Source: Lysinibacillus sp. FSL K6-0232 (lineage in GTDB: Bacteria; Bacillota; Bacilli; Bacillales_A; Planococcaceae). From it: a DNA stretch of 64,000 nucleotides. The DNA is taken from the NCBI RefSeq assembly GCF_038008325.1, contig NZ_JBBOYW010000001.1, forward strand, positions 4,105,593 through 4,169,592, in the 5' to 3' direction. Positions 25,533-33,521 of the stretch are shown here, one piece after another. The notes under the pieces were generated by a model, which made no database searches, was not told where the DNA came from, and saw only the letters and a list, made by a program, of their open reading frames with translations. Position 1 is the first letter of the stretch. Each line of letters opens with the position of its first letter. The position numbers and the translations under genes were made by a program.

Positions 25533-25979
25533 TTAAAAGTATCCTTTCTCTTTTAAAGAAATGAACTTGTCATCGCCTATGATGATATGGTCGAGAAGCT
25601 CAATGGATAGTAACTTACAAGCCGCCGCTAAACGTTCTGTAATCTCTACGTCTTCTGGACTTGGTGTTGGATCGCCTGACGGGTGTGGGTGGCAGCAGAT
25701 GATTGAGGCAGAGTTGCTGAGGATTGCTGTTTTCATGACCTCACGAGGATGAACGAGGCTGGCATTGAGGCTGCCAACGTGGACCGTAGAAATGTTAGTT
25801 GGCTGGTTCTTTGTGTCGAGGCACATCACGACAAAATGCTCTCTGTCGACGTCTCCAAGGTAGTCTCGGAAAAGCTCGTAGCTGTCTTGTGGGCTACGCA
25901 CTCTGCGTTGTTTGTAGAGCATGCTAGATTCTTTTACTAATTTTACTGAAACGATGTTAACTCGTTTTGCTGGTTGCAT
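25533..25979 (-). CDS. RadC-like JAB-domain protein, copy 2
   Basis: A 148-aa paralogue of the gene at 24109, beginning MQPAKRVNIVS after GAGGAGG. The JAB metal motif is intact (CCHPHPSGDPTPSPED). The two copies are about three-quarters identical, yet this copy uses noticeably more G/C at third positions (visible in its CTCGTCGACG-type codons), so it may have come separately rather than by recent tandem duplication. Confidence 0.88.
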   Translation of the reverse strand: MQPAKRVNIVSVKLVKESSMLYKQRRVRSPQDSYELFRDYLGDVDREHFVVMCLDTKNQPTNISTVHVGSLNASLVHPREVMKTAILSNSASIICCHPHPSGDPTPSPEDVEITERLAAACKLLSIELLDHIIIGDDKFISLKEKGYF

Positions 25980-26002
25980 TTTATTTTCCTCCTCTATAAA
26001 TT

Positions 26003-26044
26003 AATAAGCCTAAGTATTCAAGAGTAACAATACTTAGGCTTATT
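26003..26044. terminator. Bidirectional terminator between methylase and RadC copy 2
   Basis: AATAAGCCTAAGTATT and its exact complement (16 bp) enclose a 10-nt loop. It lies 48 bp past the methylase stop codon and would end that transcript before radC. Confidence 0.75.
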
Positions 26045-26091
26045 ATATCAATACAATAATATATATTTATTTTACATTTTATACCAATTCA

Positions 26092-27054
26092 TTACAACAG
26101 TTCCAGTTGTACTGTATTAGTGTTTTCCTCAATTTCTACATCAATATCATTTTCTTGTCGGGGACGTAATGGTATGTCGGATAACTCACCATTATATACA
26201 AAACCTGGTTTAATAACTAAAGCTTCATTTACTGCATTTCTATTTTCAGTATTTGCCCCTACATGATAAAAATGAGCTTGAGTGATTACTTCTCCATTCC
26301 ATTGATGTAAGTACTCATTTTCTCGATAAGCATTATCAGCCCACATTGATAATGCATAACCTGATTCTAATTGTTGTGCTATTTCAGCTAAATCTGAAGA
26401 ATCTTCATCAGTCCATTTATTAAAATAATCAGTATGTTTACCAGCATATGGAGGGTCTAAATATACAAAATCATTTGATTGAACATTGTTCAGTGTTTCT
26501 TTCCAATCTTGATTTATAAATACCCAGTCCTTATTTTCCATAACTGATTTAACCCAATAAATTTGATTAACAATTTTAGTTATATACGCTTGTCTAAATC
26601 TATCTGGTTTTCTACAAAAGGGAACATTGAATCCACCTTTTTTATTAAATCTCATCATCCCGTTAAAGCAGGATCTAGATAAAAATAGAAAATCTAATGA
26701 ATTAGGATTTTCATTAAATCTACTTCTTACTTCATAAAAATAGCTGTCTGCTCCATCCCCAGTTTGTGAAAGTAGTTCGCCTTGTTCATAAAGATACTCC
26801 CGTACTTGTTCTGGTGTAATGACATTATTTTGGATGTCTTGATAAAATTTTATAATGTGTGGATTACTATCAGCAATAGTAGCTCTCTGCGGCTGTATAT
26901 TAAATACAACTGTCCCAGAGCCTAAAAAAGGTTCTATCCATCTACCCTCACCATTCCACTCAATAGAAGTTGAAATGAAATTTATTAGCTTTGTTTTTAT
27001 TCCTTGACACTTTATAGGGGGCACTTTAACATGCTCTATGTTAATTGGTAACAT
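26092..27054 (-). CDS. EcoRV-type adenine DNA methyltransferase
   Basis: A 320-aa D12-class (Dam-like) N6-adenine methyltransferase. SAM motif I is EPFLGSG (41-47), the catalytic DPPY is at 200-203 and the family segment FLFLSRSCFNGMMRFNKKGGFN is at about 122-142 (first residues FLFLSRSCFNGM). The N terminus VPPIKCQGIKTKL closely follows M.EcoRV as I recall it, so the predicted target is GATATC. It protects the host from the divergent endonuclease. The ATG at 27054 lies 12 bp after AGGAGG. The cognate pair next to rlmH is typical cargo for this site. Confidence 0.9.
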   Translation of the reverse strand: MLPINIEHVKVPPIKCQGIKTKLINFISTSIEWNGEGRWIEPFLGSGTVVFNIQPQRATIADSNPHIIKFYQDIQNNVITPEQVREYLYEQGELLSQTGDGADSYFYEVRSRFNENPNSLDFLFLSRSCFNGMMRFNKKGGFNVPFCRKPDRFRQAYITKIVNQIYWVKSVMENKDWVFINQDWKETLNNVQSNDFVYLDPPYAGKHTDYFNKWTDEDSSDLAEIAQQLESGYALSMWADNAYRENEYLHQWNGEVITQAHFYHVGANTENRNAVNEALVIKPGFVYNGELSDIPLRPRQENDIDVEIEENTNTVQLELL

Positions 27055-27105
27055 TGTTTAATTATTCCTCCTAATGTATCCTTATATAAAAGGAGGATAC
27101 ATACT
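27055..27105. promoter_or_regulatory. Compact divergent control region of the RM pair
   Basis: Only 51 bp separates the two start codons, and both Shine-Dalgarno sequences lie in it. ATGTATCC (27074-27081) and GGATACAT (27095-27102) form an inverted repeat. No controller (C) gene is present, so this symmetry may help balance the two genes by itself; that is inference. Confidence 0.45.
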
Positions 27106-27951
27106 ATGACTAACTCATCTAATTTTGATTTTATCAATCTATTTTATAACAAAGTTCAAGAAATGAACATCAATTGGGATGTTAAAGGACTGATTGCCAA
27201 TGAAAACACTGTTTATGCAATCGGAAATGACTCTAAACTATTGGGAAGAATTTTTGAAATAATTTCTGCTCCAGTTATAAAAGCTATAGCAGAAGAACAT
27301 GGTTACCAAGTAAAAATTCCCGATAAACAAAATACATATCCCGACTTTACACTTTTTAAAAATGAAAGTGATACAAATAAAATTGCTATCGATATTAAAA
27401 CTACATATAAAGAAGGTAATAAGAAATTAAGTTTTACATTAGGATCTTTTACATCTTTTATTCGTGATAATAAAAAGAATATTGCATATCCTTACAGTGA
27501 CTATTCTGAACACTTCGTTATTGGGTTTATTTATGAAAGAAATCATACTGCTGAAGAAGGTCAAATCGTAGATTATCAACATTTAAATGAGTTACCAGTG
27601 CCATATCAAAATGTGGATTTCTTTGTTCGTAAAAAGGTTGATATTACAGGACAAAAGAAAGGCAGTGGTAACACAGATAATATGGGTTCTATATCTTGTG
27701 CAAATGTTCAAGAATTTAAAACATTACAAGGTCCATTCTCTTCATTGTCACAAAACCTTTATTTACACTATTGGAGAAACTACCCTAAAAATACTCAAAA
27801 AGATAAAGATTATTTAGATTTAGATGGCTATTTTAGCTCCTTAGAAAAATTAATAGACGATCCTGATGCTACACATAATAAAGAACAGCTAGAAATTTTA
27901 TTAGAGGAAAGAGAGCCTTATAAAATTTGGAAAGATAATAACAAGCAGTAA
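27106..27951 (+). CDS. EcoRV-type type II restriction endonuclease
   Basis: A 281-aa homologue of R.EcoRV, a homodimeric blunt cutter at GATATC. The active-site residues line up: PDFTLFK gives Asp80, IAIDIKTTY gives Asp96 and Lys98, and IFEII gives Glu51. Further conserved blocks are SKLLGRIFEI, LGSFTSFIRDNKKNIAYPY, IGFIYER and HYWRNYPK. It is about 35 residues longer than EcoRV, with the extra at the C terminus. The ATG at 27106 has AAAGGAGG at 9 bp. Divergent from its methyltransferase and last gene of E1 before rlmH. Specificity is inferred from homology of both partners. Confidence 0.92.
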   Translation: MTNSSNFDFINLFYNKVQEMNINWDVKGLIANENTVYAIGNDSKLLGRIFEIISAPVIKAIAEEHGYQVKIPDKQNTYPDFTLFKNESDTNKIAIDIKTTYKEGNKKLSFTLGSFTSFIRDNKKNIAYPYSDYSEHFVIGFIYERNHTAEEGQIVDYQHLNELPVPYQNVDFFVRKKVDITGQKKGSGNTDNMGSISCANVQEFKTLQGPFSSLSQNLYLHYWRNYPKNTQKDKDYLDLDGYFSSLEKLIDDPDATHNKEQLEILLEEREPYKIWKDNNKQ

Positions 27952-27958
27952 TTTAAAT

Positions 27959-27984
27959 GGAGTAACGATAATATTCGTTACTCC
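27959..27984 (+). terminator. Terminator after the endonuclease
   Basis: GGAGTAACGA and its exact complement enclose TAATAT and are followed by an A-rich stretch. It sits 7 bp after the endonuclease stop and directly against att site A, insulating rlmH. Confidence 0.7.
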
Positions 27985-27986
27985 TA

Positions 27987-28015
27987 AAAAACCGCACTTA
28001 CTTATGATACGGTTC
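27987..28015. other. att site A at the 3' end of rlmH
   Basis: The 29-bp sequence is repeated exactly at 9118-9146. It covers the last five codons and stop of rlmH (27998-28015 on the minus strand) and about 11 bp beyond. The CCGCACTTA arm (27992-28000) matches that of site B. The same gene end is the SCC attachment site in staphylococci. Confidence 0.88.
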
Positions 28016-28477
28016 CCCCTTCATAATCCTAAAACTTCGATAAATCTGCTCGATCAAGACTAGCTTCATAAGCTGATGTGGTAATGTCATCTTGCCAAAG
28101 CATAGCTTTTCGTCTGCGCGTTTTAAAACATCTGCATGCAGGCCGAGGGAGCCGCCGATGATAAAGGCGACTTTGCTTTTGCCGTATGTCATAAGGGCGT
28201 CTAAATCGGCAGCCATTTCCTCGCTTGTTTTCATTTTGCCGTCCAATGCAAGGGCAATGACATGGGTGCCGTCTTGGATTTTGGCTAGTATGCGCTCGCC
28301 TTCCTTTTTCTTGACGATATCCATTTCGGCATTGCTTAGTTGTTCAGGGGCTTTTTCATCTGGCACCTCGATGATATCTATTTTTGCATAGCTGCTGAGG
28401 CGTTTGACGTATTCATCAATACCCATTTTTAAATACTTTTCTTTTAGTTTGCCGACTGATACAATCGATATATTCAC
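27998..28477 (-). CDS. rlmH: 23S rRNA pseudouridine-1915 N3-methyltransferase RlmH
   Basis: A 159-aa SPOUT methyltransferase that modifies pseudouridine 1915 in helix 69 of 23S rRNA. It starts [19 protein letters not shown] and has the knot region [12 protein letters not shown] and the conserved tail [10 protein letters not shown]. Length is as usual. It is complete even though its last codons are supplied by the integrated element E1, as happens with SCC insertion at orfX. Upstream lies a cluster of DnaA boxes. Confidence 0.97.
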   Translation of the reverse strand: MNISIVSVGKLKEKYLKMGIDEYVKRLSSYAKIDIIEVPDEKAPEQLSNAEMDIVKKKEGERILAKIQDGTHVIALALDGKMKTSEEMAADLDALMTYGKSKVAFIIGGSLGLHADVLKRADEKLCFGKMTLPHQLMKLVLIEQIYRSFRIMKGEPYHK

Positions 28478-28480
28478 ACG

Positions 28481-28897
28481 TTATCCACCTTTACAATTCA
28501 TTTACAAACATTTTATCCACAAAAGTTATCAACATATCCACAAGCAATTCCTATATATTGTGTAAAGTTATTTACTTGATACAATATATTCTGCTGGCTG
28601 TTCACAGTAGCTACATTTTGTGGATAACTTTTTATCCTCGTCGATTTTATCCATAATTGGGAATGCTTTTTGCTCTGCTACAAACATGTCTAAAGCGTGA
28701 TCTATATGGTTTTCACAGCTATATTTTGTCATTTTTTTATATCTCCTTATTTTCCGAAATTTCCACAAACTTATTCACAATATAGTCTATGTTATCCACA
28801 ATCCATTGTAACAAAGGAAGAGCCTGTATGGAAGAAGAGCCTTTTTCTCTAGATTCTCTGTGTAAGGTTATTATTCACAATTTTCAAGTTATCCACA
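28481..28897. promoter_or_regulatory. DnaA-box cluster around rlmH/CxxH gene
   Basis: Perfect TTATCCACA boxes lie at 28513-28521, 28792-28800 and 28889-28897, and TGTGGATAA at 28619-28627. TTATTCACA lies at 28771 and 28871, and near matches at 28481 (TTATCCACC), 28526 (TTATCAACA) and 28534. About nine boxes in 420 bp is far above chance. As I recall, Bacillus subtilis also has a DnaA-binding cluster near the rlmH orthologue yydA, so the feature seems conserved and may titrate DnaA. Confidence 0.8.
28568..28732 (-). CDS. CxxH/CxxC small protein (BA_5709 family)
   Basis: A 54-aa protein starting at the ATG at 28732 (MTKYSCENHIDHALD), with AAGGAGATAT upstream. The CxxH motif (CENH) near the N terminus and CxxC (CSYC) near the C terminus probably bind one metal ion. 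This family is found between htrA and rlmH in many Bacillales. Function unknown. The longer frame up to 28768 lacks a ribosome site. Confidence 0.85.
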   Translation of the reverse strand: MTKYSCENHIDHALDMFVAEQKAFPIMDKIDEDKKLSTKCSYCEQPAEYIVSSK

Positions 28898-29023
28898 TAA
28901 CGATAAAAAAGCGATGGGGATTTTTTAGATTCCTGGACTAACCTAATTTTATAAGACAACATAAAACACCTTCGAATGGGGCATATTGGAAAATATGTAC
29001 AAATTATTCGGAGGTGTTTTTGC

Positions 29024-29341
29024 ATGGGCAAAAATGTATATTCATCGGAAGTTAAGTGGGCAGTAGTAAAAGAAAAATTAAGTGGTAAGTTAACAACGAA
29101 ACAAATCATGGAGAAATATGATATTAAAAATAAATCACAGGTTGAGACATGGATGCGTTGGTATAAGAACAATGAGATTTATCGTTTTGATCAACCGATT
29201 GGTAAACAATATACTTACGGACATGGACCAGAAGGACAATCGGAAACAGATAAAATAAACCGTAAAATGATGCATTTAGAAATGGAGAACGAAATCTTAA
29301 AAAAGTTTATGGCAATCGCAAAGGAGTTGAACGTAAAGTAG
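29024..29341 (+). CDS. IS3 family OrfA (helix-turn-helix)
   Basis: A 105-aa DNA-binding subunit from the ATG at 29024, preceded by GGAGG at 9 bp. It has a helix-turn-helix (LTTKQIMEKYDIKNKSQVETW) and a leucine-zipper-like C terminus. A slippery A6G sequence at 29299-29305 lies in frame in ILKKFM; a -1 slip there continues as VYGNRKGVERK into orfB, giving the OrfAB transposase. Confidence 0.88.
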   Translation: MGKNVYSSEVKWAVVKEKLSGKLTTKQIMEKYDIKNKSQVETWMRWYKNNEIYRFDQPIGKQYTYGHGPEGQSETDKINRKMMHLEMENEILKKFMAIAKELNVK

Positions 29342-29343
29342 TA

Positions 29344-30189
29344 TTGCCAACTGTACAGAAGCTTAGTGAAAAGTATACGGTGACGATGATTCTGAAAGTG
29401 TTAAAGATTCCACGTTCTACGTATTATCGCTGGTTAAAAGAAGGAATTAAAGATAAATTAAGTGAAACTGAAATCATACTGATAGAATTATGTAGACGTA
29501 CAAAATATCGAAATGGGCACAGGAAAATCAAGGCGTTATTGAAGAAGGAATATCATATAGAATTAAATCGAAATACGGTACAAAGCTTGATGCAAAAACA
29601 TAATCTACAGTGTCGTATTAAACGCAAGCGGAGGTGGAAATCGCAAAGTGGACAAGAAGTAATTGTACCGAATATATTGGCTCGTAATTTTATCGCAGTA
29701 AGTCCGAATGAGAAATGGGTAACGGATATTACGTATATTCAATATGGTAGTACTACTCTTTATTTAGCAACTATATTAGACCTTTATAACAATGAAATTA
29801 TAGCTTATAAGTTATATGACCACCAACAAACACCATTAGTAATGGACGTGTTGAAAGAGGCTTTAAAAGTACGAAATTATCCTAAAGGCGTCATTGTACA
29901 TTCAGATCAAGGTAGTGTCTATACTTCTTATGCTTATCAAAACCTTATAAAAGAAAGAAATTTAGTAGGAAGTATGTCTCGACGAGGAAACTGTTGGGAT
30001 AATGCGGTTATTGAGTCATTTCATTCAAACTTAAAAACAGAAGAATTCCAATATACTAAATTTAATTCACTAAATATCGAGGAGGTAAGAGAACGAATTG
30101 ATGCATATATCAAATATTATAATGAGGAACGAATTCAAGAAAAATTAGGCTACTTAACGCCTATTGAATTTAGTCGTCAAGTAGCCTAA
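29344..30189 (+). CDS. IS3 family OrfB transposase (rve domain)
   Basis: A 281-aa DDE integrase-type domain: HTH_21 region (CRRTKYRNGHRKI), then KWVTDITYIQY, VHSDQGSVYTS and NAVIESFHSNLKTE carrying the D, D and E. It is normally made as an OrfAB fusion through the -1 frameshift site in orfA; the marked start at 29344 is only the first TTG of this frame. Complete and probably functional. Confidence 0.92.
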   Translation: MPTVQKLSEKYTVTMILKVLKIPRSTYYRWLKEGIKDKLSETEIILIELCRRTKYRNGHRKIKALLKKEYHIELNRNTVQSLMQKHNLQCRIKRKRRWKSQSGQEVIVPNILARNFIAVSPNEKWVTDITYIQYGSTTLYLATILDLYNNEIIAYKLYDHQQTPLVMDVLKEALKVRNYPKGVIVHSDQGSVYTSYAYQNLIKERNLVGSMSRRGNCWDNAVIESFHSNLKTEEFQYTKFNSLNIEEVRERIDAYIKYYNEERIQEKLGYLTPIEFSRQVA

Positions 30190-30254
30190 AACAAATAATT
30201 CGGTTAACAACAGTATGTTCGGTTAAAAGGAATCTTAAACATACATCGAAGAAC

Positions 30255-30361
30255 GGCTTTACATGGAGTGGCGGGCATGATAGCCTAGTTGGGCAAAGCC
30301 AGCTCTATCAAGCTGGCGCTATGGCTCAAGAATTATGCCCGCAGAGGCTCCATGTCAAGCC
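30255..30361 (+). ncRNA. Highly structured segment at the 3' end of the IS3 element
   Basis: Nested inverted repeats in 107 bp: GGCTTTACATGGAG (30255) with CTCCATGTCAAGCC (30348), CGGGCAT (30272) with ATGCCCG (30335), and CCAGCT (30299) with AGCTGG (30311). This predicts a rod- or cloverleaf-like RNA or a folded DNA end between orfB and the right terminus. Its GC content is above the rest of the element. Typical IS3 elements do not need such a segment. Called ncRNA only provisionally. Confidence 0.4.
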
Positions 30362-30447
30362 ACTAGAGCATAAATAACATTATTTAATAAAAAGGTGTTT
30401 TATGTTTGTCTCAAATCACTAGGGCAGTTCATCCCATCGCTTTTTCT

Positions 30448-31743
30448 TTATAGTGTGTTACCGTTTGTTAAAGTTAATGTTAATTCCTCTAGCTTGCCTT
30501 GACGGTATACCTTTAATGTAAGTTTATCGCCAATTTTTTTATCATTATATAAATGCTTACGTAAATCAATAGCTGTTTCAATTTTTTGCCCATCCATTTC
30601 TACGATAACATCATATTGTTGAACACCTGCTTTTGATGCTGGTGAGTTTTTAATAACATCTGTTACAACAACGCCTGTTGTTACTTCTTCAGGTAATTTT
30701 AATGTTTGTTGCTGATAGAATGCTGGAACATCTGTTAAATCTGCTAAGGATACACCCATTGTTGGACGTTCCATTTTGCCGTTTTTCTCTAGTTCCTCAA
30801 TAATTGGAATAGCTGAGTTCACTGGAATGGAGAAACCTAAGCCTTCAACAGAGGATTCAGCAATTTTCATGGAATTGATGCCTACTAATTCTCCAGCTAA
30901 GTTAACAAGAGCTCCCCCACTATTACCTGGGTTAATCGCTGCGTCTGTTTGTAAAACTTCTTGCTGCCAATCTTCTGTGCCATCACCATTTAAGTCTACA
31001 GGTACGGAACGATCTTTACCTGAAACAACACCTGTTGTCACAGAGCCATAAAAGTCTAAGCCAAGTGGATTTCCGATAGCAATAACCGTTTCACCTTGCT
31101 TTAGCACATCAGAGTTACCAAAGGTTGCGACTGTTTTTACATTCTTCGAGTTAATTGAAATTACAGCGAGGTCTGTCCAAACATCAAGACCTACTAATTG
31201 AGCTTCTTCTTTTGTGCCATCTGGCATCGTCACCTCTAACTGTTTAGCTCCTTCAATTACATGGTTATTTGTGACGATAAAGGCTTTATCTCCTTCAACT
31301 TTATAAATAACACCTGAGCCGCTTCCTGCCTCTTGTGTTGTTGTCGACGGTGGACTCCAAAAGCCTCCGCTTGTTACTTCTTGAATATTTGTTATACCAA
31401 CAACTGCTGCTGAAGCTTTATCAACTGCTGCTGTAACATCTGATTGTACTTCTGTTGCAACTTGATTAATGGTTGTCTGATTTGCTGTTGAGTTACTGGA
31501 TGCTGTACCAGGCATTTGATTGACAAGTCCGGGTAATAGCAGCCATACAAGTAAAGCACCGATAATAACCCCGATTAGCCCACTAAAGAAATAGCCTCCT
31601 TTGCTGCCGCCACCTTTCTTTTTATGGCGTTTAGCCTGTAATTCCTGCTCCTCTCGCTCTAATCGTTCTTGAAGAGGTGTTTTTGGTATTTCATCTTTCT
31701 TTAATAAATCATTGTTTTTATCATCATCTTGAAAATAGCTCAT
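30448..31743 (-). CDS. htrA: HtrA-like membrane serine protease
   Basis: A 431-aa trypsin-like HtrA/DegP protease of the wal region (htrC/yycK position). A Lys-rich cytoplasmic N terminus is followed by one membrane span (about 50-72), then the protease domain with His161 (TNNHVIEGA), Asp191 (WTDLAVI) and Ser275 (NPGNSGGAL), and a C-terminal PDZ domain (about 325-430). It degrades or handles misfolded exported proteins outside the membrane. Start at 31743 with GAAAGGATG upstream. It has its own promoter region behind the walJ terminator, and its downstream terminator is split by the IS3. Confidence 0.95.
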   Translation of the reverse strand: MSYFQDDDKNNDLLKKDEIPKTPLQERLEREEQELQAKRHKKKGGGSKGGYFFSGLIGVIIGALLVWLLLPGLVNQMPGTASSNSTANQTTINQVATEVQSDVTAAVDKASAAVVGITNIQEVTSGGFWSPPSTTTQEAGSGSGVIYKVEGDKAFIVTNNHVIEGAKQLEVTMPDGTKEEAQLVGLDVWTDLAVISINSKNVKTVATFGNSDVLKQGETVIAIGNPLGLDFYGSVTTGVVSGKDRSVPVDLNGDGTEDWQQEVLQTDAAINPGNSGGALVNLAGELVGINSMKIAESSVEGLGFSIPVNSAIPIIEELEKNGKMERPTMGVSLADLTDVPAFYQQQTLKLPEEVTTGVVVTDVIKNSPASKAGVQQYDVIVEMDGQKIETAIDLRKHLYNDKKIGDKLTLKVYRQGKLEELTLTLTNGNTL

Positions 31744-31845
31744 GTGCCTCATCCTTTCATATACTGCTATTTGTTAATTGTTACCCTAATCTTACAATTC
31801 AAACATTAAAATTAGATGAAAAACAAATAAAATGGACATAAAAAT

Positions 31846-31882
31846 AGCTGCCCAATGCATTTTTTTAATGCACTGAACAGCT
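31846..31882 (-). terminator. Terminator after walJ
   Basis: AGCTG...ATGCATT pairs with AATGCAC...CAGCT, with a T-rich tail on the minus strand. It lies 26 bp past the walJ stop and closes the walRKHIJ transcript before htrA. Confidence 0.65.
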
Positions 31883-31908
31883 TCAAGTTTTGCCTAAATA
31901 GCTGATGC

Positions 31909-32697
31909 TTAAACCGTGACTAATTTTGTTGGTTCTTCTGCATCTGTATCAAAAAGATGAATATACTCACCTACAATTATGCCACAAGATTGCAAGGTTT
32001 GGGAAACACTCATGCGTGCAAGCTCCTTCATATTATTATCCTTACTTAAGTGGGAAAGATAAATATTTGTAGGCTTCTCAAATACAACCTCACTCATTGC
32101 AATGGCTGCATCCTCATTCGATACATGTCCTACATCGCTTAAAATGCGGCGTTTAATAGACCATGGATAGCGTCCCATTTGTAGCATGTTGATATCATGA
32201 TTGCTTTCAAAAACAAAGGAGTCTGCACCACGGATAATCCCCTTCATACGGTCACTAACATAACCTGTATCCGTGATAATAACAAGCTTGCGATTATTTT
32301 CATGGAAAGTATAGAACATAGGGTCGGCTGCATCGTGTGATACGGCAAAGGATTCCACAGCTAATGAACCAAAGTGCTTAACAGTATCCATTTCAAATTC
32401 AAAGCGCTGTTCTATAGGAATATCCCCTACAAGCCCATCCATAGCCTGCCATGTCTTGGCATTTGCATAAATAGGTACATTATATTTGCGTGCCAATACA
32501 CCAATACCTTTAATATGATCGCTATGCTCATGTGTAACAAAAATACCGCTAAGCTGCTTCATATTACGGTCGATTTTTGTAAAAAGCTGTTCCATCTTTT
32601 TCCCACTAAGACCAGCATCAACGATAAAGGCATGATCATCATTTTCTACATAAATCGAATTGCCTGTACTGCCACTTGCTAAAACACTAAATCGCAT
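31909..32697 (-). CDS. walJ: WalJ (YycJ) metallo-beta-lactamase-fold exonuclease
   Basis: A 262-aa MBL-fold protein. Metal ligands are in [12 protein letters not shown] and in SHDAADP and ITDTGYV. YycJ/WalJ family members are reported 5'-exonucleases linked to mismatch repair and coordination of replication with cell-wall growth. Its start overlaps the walI stop, so it is translated as part of the wal operon. Length is normal. Confidence 0.95.
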   Translation of the reverse strand: MRFSVLASGSTGNSIYVENDDHAFIVDAGLSGKKMEQLFTKIDRNMKQLSGIFVTHEHSDHIKGIGVLARKYNVPIYANAKTWQAMDGLVGDIPIEQRFEFEMDTVKHFGSLAVESFAVSHDAADPMFYTFHENNRKLVIITDTGYVSDRMKGIIRGADSFVFESNHDINMLQMGRYPWSIKRRILSDVGHVSNEDAAIAMSEVVFEKPTNIYLSHLSKDNNMKELARMSVSQTLQSCGIIVGEYIHLFDTDAEEPTKLVTV

Positions 32698-33521
32698 TAT
32701 TCAACTCCCCAGTCGTTGTCTTCTTCAATCTCTTGATTGTCCCCATTAATTTCGATAACTTTCCCTTCAACTGCATTGACAAAATACTCCTCTATTGTGT
32801 CATCTGCTAGCTTGACCTGTACTTCCCATGTGGGTACCAATACTTGTGTACGTGTTAATTTCACAAGTGTTGAGTAACCCAACTTCATTTGCGTAATTTG
32901 TGACTCTGACTTTAATGTTCCCTTGGCATACAACGTTTGAATAATTTGCAGTGGTGGAATGACACTTTCCTGCTGCTCCATTTCCTCAATATTATCAATC
33001 ATTGTTTGCTCATACATTATAACTTCATTGTTTGGATTCCATTTTATCTTTAATGATCCATTATAATAAAACATTCGATTATTTGTTTTTTGGAAAAAAA
33101 TTGCGGTTCGTTCCTCATGATCTATTTTCCATAAGGCATAGGATGCCCCTTCATTTATATTAGCAAGAGCAAAATCTGTAAAGCTCGTATTATCACTTAC
33201 ATTTCGTAGCTTCACAGGCTTTATGAAAATGGCATGAACTTTTGTATTATCATCCAGAATTTCGATTTGTTGATTTGTATCGCTAAATTCAGCTTCTGTG
33301 AATTTATGTACTTGCGCTGAAATATAAGAAGCCGATTCGATATTATTTGGTAATGTGCCATACGTAATATTATCATCCTTTAATCGTGCTTCTATTGTTC
33401 TTTCACCAGGTACTTCAATGTCTTTCGCTTCATTATAGCGATTTAAGTAAAGCAAATAGAGGGAGATATTTAAAATTAAAAACACAAGGATAAAAATAGA
33501 TTTTGTTTTACTCCAATCCAT
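32697..33521 (-). CDS. walI: WalI (YycI), WalK regulator
   Basis: A 274-aa membrane-anchored protein with one N-terminal span ([17 protein letters not shown]) and an extracellular YycI domain. With WalH it forms a complex that restrains the sensor kinase WalK. The ATG at 33521 has AGGAGGTG upstream and overlaps the end of walH. The acidic C terminus ([11 protein letters not shown]) is at the walJ junction. Confidence 0.92.
   Translation of the reverse strand: MDWSKTKSIFILVFLILNISLYLLYLNRYNEAKDIEVPGERTIEARLKDDNITYGTLPNNIESASYISAQVHKFTEAEFSDTNQQIEILDDNTKVHAIFIKPVKLRNVSDNTSFTDFALANINEGASYALWKIDHEERTAIFFQKTNNRMFYYNGSLKIKWNPNNEVIMYEQTMIDNIEEMEQQESVIPPLQIIQTLYAKGTLKSESQITQMKLGYSTLVKLTRTQVLVPTWEVQVKLADDTIEEYFVNAVEGKVIEINGDNQEIEEDNDWGVE

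Larger units (their letters stand above)
9147..28015. mobile_element. E1: 18.9-kb SCC-like element inserted at rlmH
   Basis: A 29-bp direct repeat bounds the element (sites B and A), the right copy being the end of rlmH. It carries a single large serine recombinase with an adjacent D5/SF3 helicase, two RadC genes, a DUF1643 gene and an EcoRV-type restriction-modification pair. RadC and DUF1643 genes with a ccr-cch module are typical of the conserved part of staphylococcal SCC elements (known from the family). Four insertion sequences have entered it. The distance between repeats predicts an 18869-bp circle on excision. The name SCC-like is inference from target site and gene content. Confidence 0.78.
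28934..30431 (+). mobile_element. IS3-family (IS150-type) insertion sequence, 1498 bp
   Basis: The ends begin TGGACT and (complement) TGAACT, and both then share AGACAA...CATAAAACACC as terminal inverted repeats of about 37 bp. A 3-bp duplication TCC flanks it (28931-28933 and 30432-30434). It encodes orfA and orfB in overlapping phases. It lies outside E1, between rlmH and htrA. Confidence 0.87.
28906..30445. terminator. htrA terminator split by an IS3 element
   Basis: AAAAAGCGATGGG (28906-28918) and its exact complement CCCATCGCTTTTT (30433-30445) are the arms of a 13-bp hairpin. The IS3 element (28934-30431) lies in the loop. Removing the IS and one TCC restores a compact hairpin just past the htrA stop at 30448. 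Confidence 0.8.
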
